This document shows positions 51,894 to 59,091 of a DNA stretch of 64,000 nucleotides, piece after piece. Each line of letters begins with the position of its first letter. The first letter of the stretch is position 1. The translations under genes were made by a program, and so were the position numbers. Below the pieces are notes generated by a model. That model was not told the origin of the DNA. It saw nothing but the letters and a program-made list of their open reading frames with translations, and made no database searches. Source of the DNA: Parapedobacter flavus (lineage in GTDB: Bacteria; Bacteroidota; Bacteroidia; Sphingobacteriales; Sphingobacteriaceae); contig NZ_JAYKZZ010000011.1 in NCBI RefSeq assembly GCF_035818675.1, forward strand, positions 62,001-126,000. Reading direction: 5' to 3'.

Positions 51894-52781
51894 ATGAAAA
51901 ATATAACTTATTATTTAGGAATCATTTTATTTGTTGGAGGATTTATGATGTTTTCATCATGTGGCTTGGATAGTTTCGATGAAACGATTCCTTTGAATCC
52001 AGTTTTGACCCCGATAAAATCGGTGACCGCCCAAGATGGTCCCCAGGAAGTCGTTGCAAATATTTCAGATAAGAATAGAACGATTGAACTGGAATTTTTT
52101 AATATTAAGAGTTTAGAAGAAGTAGAGGTCAAGTTAAAGGTTTCCAAAAGAGCTAAGCTCCTAGCACCTCATGATACGGTTTTAGTCCTTAACCTGAATG
52201 AACCCCACGAAATTGTAATTAATGATTTATTTGATGATCTGACTTATACATTAACTGCTACAATCCCAGAATATATTAAAGCAGATAAAACTCAGTTTTC
52301 CGAGTATAGATTAGATAATGATGGAGGTGTTGAAGAAGGAAGTATTTCATACTTATGGGACGATGAATATATGTTATTACCAGGTGATTATGGCTCTATT
52401 GGTTATAGAAATTATTTAACGAGAGGCACTTTTACTTTCGATATAGGTACTCGATATGATGGGAGTTATTATGATTTAAAGCAGTTTAAAGCAAATCTTT
52501 ATTGGGCATATACGAATGTTTGTCCTAAAGTATATGAATTATGGGGTTACATGAAGGAAGGAAACCCGCCAAAAGAAGGAGACTGGAGTGATTGGGAAAG
52601 GTTGGGAACGTTGGATAACTCAAAGTCAACCTTAGATGATTTTGGAGAAGGTGATAATTTAAACTTTGAGAAAGAAAGTAGCCCGAGTGTAAGATATTTA
52701 AGAGTTAAAGTTGTTGAAAATTATCGAAATGATGACTTTATTTCGCTTAGTGAGGTGACCTTATGGGGTTGGAATAAATAA
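51894..52781 (+). CDS. Surface lipoprotein with discoidin-like C-terminal domain (SusE-position)
   Basis: The 295-residue protein has a lipobox FSSC, an N-terminal beta domain with the pattern NRTIELEFFNIKSLEEVEVKLKVS, and a C-terminal part (FDIGTRYDGSYYDLKQFKANLYW, YELWGYMKEGNPPKEGDWSDWERLG, VRYLRVKVVENYRNDDFISLSEVTLWG) that looks like a DUF5000/F5-8 type C beta-sandwich. Its place after susD suggests a surface glycan-binding protein. Domain family names are my best match only. It has no catalytic motif that I recognise. Confidence 0.78.
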   Translation: MKNITYYLGIILFVGGFMMFSSCGLDSFDETIPLNPVLTPIKSVTAQDGPQEVVANISDKNRTIELEFFNIKSLEEVEVKLKVSKRAKLLAPHDTVLVLNLNEPHEIVINDLFDDLTYTLTATIPEYIKADKTQFSEYRLDNDGGVEEGSISYLWDDEYMLLPGDYGSIGYRNYLTRGTFTFDIGTRYDGSYYDLKQFKANLYWAYTNVCPKVYELWGYMKEGNPPKEGDWSDWERLGTLDNSKSTLDDFGEGDNLNFEKESSPSVRYLRVKVVENYRNDDFISLSEVTLWGWNK

Positions 52782-52821
52782 GCGCTAAGTTTACATATAC
52801 TTACTCGTTCTTCATTTTGAT

Positions 52822-53934
52822 ATGAAAAAGGAAAGCTTTTATTTATTGATTATTTCGGTATTAACGATGACTGTCTCTTGTAGCAAGAGAGAGCGTATTG
52901 ATGAAAAAGTATCGGAGGAGGAAGTTAATCGAGAAACGTTTTATGATAGAGAAAAAGATAGAGAAGAAATATTAGAGAATAATGATTTAGTGCTTCTTTA
53001 CTCTGGCGGAGCGCACAGAGCTCATCAATGGAATGAAGATTATTTAAAGCCCTATGTAACCTATGTTGATGAGATAGGTGTGGAACATTGGATTTTTGAC
53101 TCTTTTTTATTCTTAGAAATCCATAATGGTTCAGGGAAAACTTTTGCGACGGGGTATACACCTAACCCTGCAAACCAACAAGACTGGAAATTGTTGGCGG
53201 ATCATTATTTTCAGTCCCATAATAACTTGGGCGCATTAAACAAATTGATAGAAAGGGCGTCTTCTAGAATAGGAAAGCCAAAGGATAAACATAAAATCGT
53301 AATCGGAATTCCTGAACCTATACGAGGTCAAAAAAACTGGGGGAGCCTAAGAGATGGGCAAATGCTGGACTTCTCGAAAGCTGAGGATAGAATTGAAGCG
53401 TGTAAATGGTATATAGATTATGTGAGGAGCAAGTTTAATGAATTTGATTATAAGAACCTTGAACTATCGGGGTTTTATTGGATTGCCGAAGAAGCTACAA
53501 ATACGCGAAGTATACTCTCCGATATTAGTCACTACTTAAATGACTTAAAATATGGGTTTATATGGATTCCTTATCACGGCTCTGACGGAGCTTTTCAGTG
53601 GAAACAGTTAACTTTTAATTTTGCATACTATCAACCGAACTATTTTTTTAGCGATCAAACCCCACATTCGTTTTTAACTAAAGCGTGTGAAGATGCTATC
53701 CGTTACGACATGGATATGGAGATCGAGTTTGATGATAGAGCTTTAGATAAATACGGGTGGGGGTATAGGCTAGAAGACTATATCGAAGCTTTTGAAGAGT
53801 ATGGCGTTTGGGATAAAAGAATTGCATATTATCAAGGAGATAAAGCAATTTATGAGTTGGCCAATTCCGATAATAGCAAAGATATAGCGCTATATCATAA
53901 GTTTTCCAAGTTTGTAGTAGAACGACCCAAGTAA
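52822..53934 (+). CDS. DUF4855 lipoprotein, copy 1
   Basis: The 370-residue protein has a lipoprotein-like signal (TVSC), a charged linker and a DUF4855 domain from about residue 50: LVLLYSGGAHRAHQWNEDYL, FDSFLFLEIHNG, KIVIGIPEPI, LSGFYWIAEEATN, YWIPYHGSDG-like segment and YQPNYFF. The periodic strands suggest a (beta/alpha)8 barrel. Glu223/Glu224 (AEE) and Glu300/Glu302 (MEIEFDDR) are well placed to be catalytic acids of a glycosidase; this is inference. The next gene is a close paralogue. No enzymatic activity is known to me for DUF4855. Confidence 0.85.
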   Translation: MKKESFYLLIISVLTMTVSCSKRERIDEKVSEEEVNRETFYDREKDREEILENNDLVLLYSGGAHRAHQWNEDYLKPYVTYVDEIGVEHWIFDSFLFLEIHNGSGKTFATGYTPNPANQQDWKLLADHYFQSHNNLGALNKLIERASSRIGKPKDKHKIVIGIPEPIRGQKNWGSLRDGQMLDFSKAEDRIEACKWYIDYVRSKFNEFDYKNLELSGFYWIAEEATNTRSILSDISHYLNDLKYGFIWIPYHGSDGAFQWKQLTFNFAYYQPNYFFSDQTPHSFLTKACEDAIRYDMDMEIEFDDRALDKYGWGYRLEDYIEAFEEYGVWDKRIAYYQGDKAIYELANSDNSKDIALYHKFSKFVVERPK

Positions 53935-53960
53935 TTGTAAACCATTAAAAAAGCATCAAT

Positions 53961-55049
53961 ATGATTAAATTTAAGCTTTTACAGAAAACTTTATACTTAT
54001 TACTGGTAATACCGCTAACCTCACATTCGCAACCTGATGTTAAAGATGATAAGACGACCTCTTCTATCCGAGATTTAGTTTTGATATATGATGGCGGTGC
54101 ACATAGATCCATAAAATGGAATAAAGAACACTTTGAACCTTATGTCTCGCTTGTAAATGAAGAAGGGGAAAGGGATTGGTTATTTGATGGCTTTTTGTTT
54201 CTAGAAATTCATGATGGAACCAGAGGTTTTGCGTCATATTACAAAGATTTGCCTGCGCGCAAAGTTGAATGGAAAAATCTGGTTGACAATTATTTTAAAG
54301 ACGGAAACGCTATTATGGCTTTGAATGATCAAGTTTCGGATGTCCTAACCGATTCGAATAGGAATGGATTCACAAAAAGAAAAGTTGTAATTACCGTTCC
54401 TGAACCTATCCCGAATCAAAGAGACTGGGGTGAAATAGGTGGGGTCGCAATGGATTTTTCGAAACAAGAGCATCGGCTTGCTGCATGTAAATGGTTTATA
54501 GATTATGTAATTGAACGTTTTAATGATGCTAACCCCGAAAATTTAGCGTTAGCCGGATTTTATTGGGTTGCTGAAGAAGCGACAAACAGTAGAGATTTGG
54601 TTACGGATGTTATAAATTACGCTAATGATATAGGCTATAAATTATATTGGATCCCTTATTTTAATTCAGATGGATTCAATGAATGGGAAAAGCTAGGTTT
54701 TAATCAGGCTTTTTATCAACCAAATTATTTTTTTAACGAAGACCGTCAGATTTCTCAAATAGAGAAGGCTTGTGAAGATGCGTTGAAATACGGTATGAGT
54801 ATGGAAATGGAGTTTGATGAAAGAGCTTTGGCAAAGAATGGGTGGGGCTATCGCATGAGAGATTATATTCGCGTATTCGATGAGTATAACGTATGGGATA
54901 CCATGGAGGTTGCTTATTATCAGGGAGGAGATGCTTTTTATCAATTATTTCACTCTGATAATCCTGATGATAACCAGCTGTATTACTATTTAGCAGAGAT
55001 AATTGCTAAAAGACAAAAAAAGGAGTCAGAATTCAGTCATCGACGATAG
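53961..55049 (+). CDS. DUF4855 exported protein, copy 2
   Basis: The 362-residue paralogue of the preceding protein has a signal peptide (LYLLLVIPLTSHSQ) without lipobox, so it is probably periplasmic while copy 1 is membrane-anchored. Shared landmarks are LVLIYDGGAHRSIKWN, FDGFLFLEIHDG, VVITVPEPIPNQRDWG, AGFYWVAEEATNSRD (Glu205/Glu206), YWIPYFNSDG, FYQPNYFFN and MEMEFDERALAKNGWGYRMRDYI (Glu282/Glu284). Roughly half the aligned residues are the same by eye. Different compartments could let the two act in sequence on one glycan. The function is unknown. Confidence 0.85.
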   Translation: MIKFKLLQKTLYLLLVIPLTSHSQPDVKDDKTTSSIRDLVLIYDGGAHRSIKWNKEHFEPYVSLVNEEGERDWLFDGFLFLEIHDGTRGFASYYKDLPARKVEWKNLVDNYFKDGNAIMALNDQVSDVLTDSNRNGFTKRKVVITVPEPIPNQRDWGEIGGVAMDFSKQEHRLAACKWFIDYVIERFNDANPENLALAGFYWVAEEATNSRDLVTDVINYANDIGYKLYWIPYFNSDGFNEWEKLGFNQAFYQPNYFFNEDRQISQIEKACEDALKYGMSMEMEFDERALAKNGWGYRMRDYIRVFDEYNVWDTMEVAYYQGGDAFYQLFHSDNPDDNQLYYYLAEIIAKRQKKESEFSHRR

Positions 55050-55064
55050 TAACATGATGATACG

Positions 55065-57185
55065 ATGAGAAATAAACCGCTATATGTTTTTTTGATTTTC
55101 ATGTTTTTTTTGTCTTGTGGCGATAAGGGTTATATCCATTACATAGGACCGGAGAACGATTTAATATTAAACCTAAAGAACGAGGGCGTTAATGTAAAAA
55201 AACATAATACACTTGATGAGGCGTTGCAAAAAGTACCCTCAAAAGGGATGGTTTTGTTTTTATCTGATGGAGCAAATATAAATAAGCTAAAGGATTATCA
55301 AATAAGTTTGATTGAAGAAAAGGAACTTAAAGTATATGTCGAGTATTCGGATATAGCAGCCATCCAGCCGTTGAAGGTTGATACGATTGGAATAGAAAGA
55401 GTGGTCGTTACGGACACTTCTTTTTTTAAAAACTTGCCTTATTTATCGCTGCTCACGGTCAACTCAAGCCCAATTATACCCTCCATATCAGACAATCAAT
55501 TGTTATCTATAGCTAAGGTGGCCGGCTTTGATAAAGCGGTGTTTGGATTAGAGGGTACTCATAAATTGCCTCTATTGTATAAGTTGACTGATAACATTTT
55601 GATTTCAACATCTCCTTTAAGTAGGTATGCAGTAAGCAGGTTTATGCCGGAAAAAGATTGGCAAATAGCTTGGGAAGAGATTTTATCTCATTTAACAGGT
55701 TCTACATTTGAGTTTGGCACTTGGTTGTCCTACGTACACCCTTCCTTCCAGAAAGAAGAAAAACTCTCTCATAATGCCAGAAAAAAGTCCGTAGAAAAAG
55801 GGATCAAATGGTTTTTTAATGGACACTTTTTAATTGATGAATCCTGGAAAAAAGACTGGGTAGAAAAATATATGGGAGATGGACTTATGCCCGTTGGACC
55901 GGAACTTCCAGCAACTTTAAAAGATGGAGATGGCTCGCTTGGCGTTTTAGAAGGACACTCATCGTATATTTATCCTGACGGATTGCAAAAGTACAGATAC
56001 TGGTTGAGAAATGATGTCCAAGGAGAGTCCGCTATGGCATTCGCTCTATCGGCAGACTTGCTGGAGAATGAAAAGTATGCTGAAATTGCCGCAAATCTGA
56101 TTGACTTTTCATTCGATCATTTTCGTCTTGGACCAAGGGGTGACCCTAATAGTCCGACGTTTGGGCTTTTGGGTTGGTCAGCTACGCATCAGTGGGTTTA
56201 CTACGGTGATGATAATGCACGTTCAATTTTGGGAATGGCTACAGCTTCAGCTTTAATGCGAGAAACACGATGGAATAGAAAAGTAATGGAAGCCGTTATT
56301 GCCAACTTTCGAACGACCGGAAAAAAAGGTTTCCGGGAGGCCCGGCTGGAAGAAGAAGATATTCAAAAAAACGGATGGGAATATTACTGGAATAGAGAGA
56401 ACATTAACCCTCACCCACATTTTGAATCCTGGTTATGGGCGTGTTATTTATGGCTGTATCATAAGATAGGCTACGAACCTTTATATGAAAAGGCAGTTGA
56501 AGGAATTGGGAATACGATGGATGCATATCCTTCAAAATGGAAATGGACGAATGGAATTCAACAAGAACGCGCTCGAATGTTATTGCCCTTAGCTTGGTTG
56601 GTGCAGGTAAACCCAAGCCGTCAACACATTGAATGGCTTGATACGATGGTTCGTGACGTGCTTAAAAATCAAGTGGAGTCAGGAGCTATTAGAGAAGAAC
56701 TAGGCGATGCGACTTTGGGTTTGTTTGGTAGACCTCAATCGAATAATGAGTATGGTAATCATGAGGCTCCTTTGATATTTGAAAACGGAGATCCAATAGC
56801 CGATATGTTGTACACTACAAATTTTGCTTTTATAGGTTTAAACGAAGCGGCCAAGGCAACATCTAATCTCGAGTATAAAGAAGCTCTTCTAAAGTTATCT
56901 GATTTTTTAACTAGAATACAGGTGAAGAGTGAAAAGTTTAAAAGTATTGATGGGGCCTGGTTCCGAGCTTTTAATTATGAAAACTGGGATTACTGGGCGT
57001 CGAATGCGGACGCTGGTTGGGGCGCTTGGTCCACATTAACCGGGTGGATCCAAAGCTGGATTATTTCTACTCAGGTATTGATAGAAAAAGACGAGTCATT
57101 GTGGGAACTTATTTCCACATTGGAGATAGCGGAAGAGGATTTTGAATCCGTTGTTTCTCACATGCTGAATGTTAAAGAAAATTAG
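55065..57185 (+). CDS. Large lipoprotein with probable (alpha/alpha) toroid domain, unassigned
   Basis: The 706-residue protein has a lipobox FLSC (about Cys18). Residues 25-200 form an alpha/beta region (LKNEGVNVKKHNTLDEALQK, GMVLFLSDG) like a GATase-type Rossmann fold. From about residue 210 it becomes helical and rich in Trp and Tyr: FEFGTWLSYVHPSF, GDGSLGVLEGHSSYIYPDG, LLGWSATHQWVYYGDDNAR, NINPHPHFESWLWACYLWLY and NADAGWGAWSTLTGWIQSW. This resembles (alpha/alpha)6 glycosidases or lyases, but I recognise no CAZy family. It closes the PUL and is its strongest enzyme candidate. Confidence 0.75.
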   Translation: MRNKPLYVFLIFMFFLSCGDKGYIHYIGPENDLILNLKNEGVNVKKHNTLDEALQKVPSKGMVLFLSDGANINKLKDYQISLIEEKELKVYVEYSDIAAIQPLKVDTIGIERVVVTDTSFFKNLPYLSLLTVNSSPIIPSISDNQLLSIAKVAGFDKAVFGLEGTHKLPLLYKLTDNILISTSPLSRYAVSRFMPEKDWQIAWEEILSHLTGSTFEFGTWLSYVHPSFQKEEKLSHNARKKSVEKGIKWFFNGHFLIDESWKKDWVEKYMGDGLMPVGPELPATLKDGDGSLGVLEGHSSYIYPDGLQKYRYWLRNDVQGESAMAFALSADLLENEKYAEIAANLIDFSFDHFRLGPRGDPNSPTFGLLGWSATHQWVYYGDDNARSILGMATASALMRETRWNRKVMEAVIANFRTTGKKGFREARLEEEDIQKNGWEYYWNRENINPHPHFESWLWACYLWLYHKIGYEPLYEKAVEGIGNTMDAYPSKWKWTNGIQQERARMLLPLAWLVQVNPSRQHIEWLDTMVRDVLKNQVESGAIREELGDATLGLFGRPQSNNEYGNHEAPLIFENGDPIADMLYTTNFAFIGLNEAAKATSNLEYKEALLKLSDFLTRIQVKSEKFKSIDGAWFRAFNYENWDYWASNADAGWGAWSTLTGWIQSWIISTQVLIEKDESLWELISTLEIAEEDFESVVSHMLNVKEN

Positions 57186-57291
57186 TGTTGATGCGTTGCA
57201 TAACAGAGGCCCTATTCGTTTTTTTCCTATCTTGGAACCGCACATTTGAGGCTGAGATAAATCTTGATGTCGAGTCCTTAACTAAAAGATC

Positions 57292-59007
57292 GTGAGACGT
57301 AGGAATTTTTTAGAAACATTAGCAGTGAGTAGCGGCCTTTTTGCTGTCGCTCCGTTATCGAGCTTATCTGCACAGGCAGCGGTTAAACAGATCAAGAAAT
57401 CCGATGGGACGGAACAGCTGGAAGCAGATGTCGTCATTGCAGGCGGCGGCTTGGGTGGCTTTGCAGCAGCGATGGCTGCCCTCCGTAATGGACAGTCGGT
57501 TATCATGACCGAAGAAACCGATTGGATTGGTGGGCAGTTGACCCAGCAAGGGGTGCCGCCCGATGAGCACGCATGGATCGAAACGACCGGTGCTACGCAG
57601 CTATATCGCGACTTCCGGAACGGCGTGCGGAATTACTACCGGAGAAATTACCCGTTAACGGAAACTGCAATGGGTGATCCGCTGCTGAACCCGGGCAACG
57701 GTGCGGTTTCGAGACTATGCCACGAACCACGCGTGGCCCTGGCCGTGCTGACTGATATGCTAAATCCGTACCTCAGCACCGGACAGCTAACACTGTTGTT
57801 GGAGCACAAGGTCACCGCCGCGGATACAGATGACGATCGAGTGAAAGCAATCCATGTCAGAGAAAGCCGGACCGGAGCCATGAAGAAGCTGGCGGCGCCA
57901 TTTTTTGTGGACGCGACAGAGCTGGGAGACTTATTGCCGCTTACAGGAACGGAGTTCGTTACAGGTACGGAGTCGAAAACGGACACCGATGAGTTACACG
58001 CGCCTGAAAAAGCCGACCCGTCCAACAATCAGGCGTTTACCATGTGCTTCGCAATGGATTATGTGCCGGGGGAAGATCATACCATTAAGAAGCCTGACAA
58101 TTATGCCTTCTGGAGAAATCACGTGCCGAATCTTACGCCGCCGTGGCCGGGAAGGTTATTGGAATTGCACTACTCCAATCCGAAAACACTTCAACCGAAA
58201 AAATTGGGGTTTGATCCCCGTGGAGAGCAGACTGGCGATGCACTCAACCTTTGGAACTACCGGAAAATCATTAGCAAAGATAATTTTGTGCCTGGAACGT
58301 ATCCGGGAGATATTTCCCTGGTAAACTGGCCACAGAACGACTACATGCTGGGGAATATTGTCGGTGTTTCCGAAGAGGAATTCGACAAACATGTCACTGC
58401 GGCCAAAGCACTGAGCCTTTCGTTGCTTTACTGGCTTCAAACCGAGGCTCCCAGACCCGACGGTGGAAAAGGATGGCCGGGGCTGCGGCTGCGGAAAGAT
58501 GTGATGGGTACAGCGGACGGATTGGCGAAATACCCCTATGTACGGGAATCGCGGCGTATCAAAGCGCTGTTTACCATACGTGAGGAACATGTGGGTAAGG
58601 CAAACCGCCAAATGGTGGCTCAAACCGAGAAGGACAGGGCCGCGGAATTCTCTGATAGCGTCGGGATCGGCTATTATCACATTGATTTACATCCCAGCAG
58701 CAACCGGGTAAATTACGTTGATTTTGATTCCTTGCGTTTTCAGATTCCTTTGGGAGCCTTGCTTCCCATCCGGATGAAGAATTTGCTGCCGGCCAATAAA
58801 AATATCGGGACAACCCACATCACCAACGGATGTTATCGCCTCCACCCCGTTGAGTGGAGTATCGGAGAAGCGGTCGGGCTACTTATTTCGTATGCCCGCA
58901 AGAAAGCGTTAACACCTGCTGAAGTACGGAAAGAAGGAAAGATCCTTGCGGATTTTCAATCATTTATTCGAAGCCAAGGTGTTGAAACGGCTTGGCCTAC
59001 GGATTGA
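57292..59007 (+). CDS. Tat-exported FAD-dependent oxidoreductase
   Basis: The 571-residue protein starts at GTG 57292 with a twin-arginine signal (RRRNFLETLAVSSGLF). It has the FAD-binding motif VVIAGGGLGGFAAAMAALRNG, then EETDWIGGQLTQQGVPPDEH and PFFVDATELGDLLPLTG, characteristic of the FAD_oxidored family (PF12831). The C-terminal NKNIGTTHITNGCYRLHPVEWSIGEAVG also fits. Members are often labelled xanthan lyase, for which I see no support. It would oxidise a sugar or related compound in the periplasm. G+C returns to high here after the A+T-rich PUL. Confidence 0.88.
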   Translation: MRRRNFLETLAVSSGLFAVAPLSSLSAQAAVKQIKKSDGTEQLEADVVIAGGGLGGFAAAMAALRNGQSVIMTEETDWIGGQLTQQGVPPDEHAWIETTGATQLYRDFRNGVRNYYRRNYPLTETAMGDPLLNPGNGAVSRLCHEPRVALAVLTDMLNPYLSTGQLTLLLEHKVTAADTDDDRVKAIHVRESRTGAMKKLAAPFFVDATELGDLLPLTGTEFVTGTESKTDTDELHAPEKADPSNNQAFTMCFAMDYVPGEDHTIKKPDNYAFWRNHVPNLTPPWPGRLLELHYSNPKTLQPKKLGFDPRGEQTGDALNLWNYRKIISKDNFVPGTYPGDISLVNWPQNDYMLGNIVGVSEEEFDKHVTAAKALSLSLLYWLQTEAPRPDGGKGWPGLRLRKDVMGTADGLAKYPYVRESRRIKALFTIREEHVGKANRQMVAQTEKDRAAEFSDSVGIGYYHIDLHPSSNRVNYVDFDSLRFQIPLGALLPIRMKNLLPANKNIGTTHITNGCYRLHPVEWSIGEAVGLLISYARKKALTPAEVRKEGKILADFQSFIRSQGVETAWPTD

Positions 59008-59091
59008 AATCGACTATCCCAGCGATAAGTTTCAGCAACATTCAAATAATCAGTATAACTTAGAAACAAGTTATTAGTATCTTTTAGAAAG

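Noticed and set aside
57292..59007. Xanthan lyase label for the FAD protein
   Set aside because: Database relatives often carry this name, but the sequence shows a FAD-binding oxidoreductase with a Tat signal and no lyase domain.
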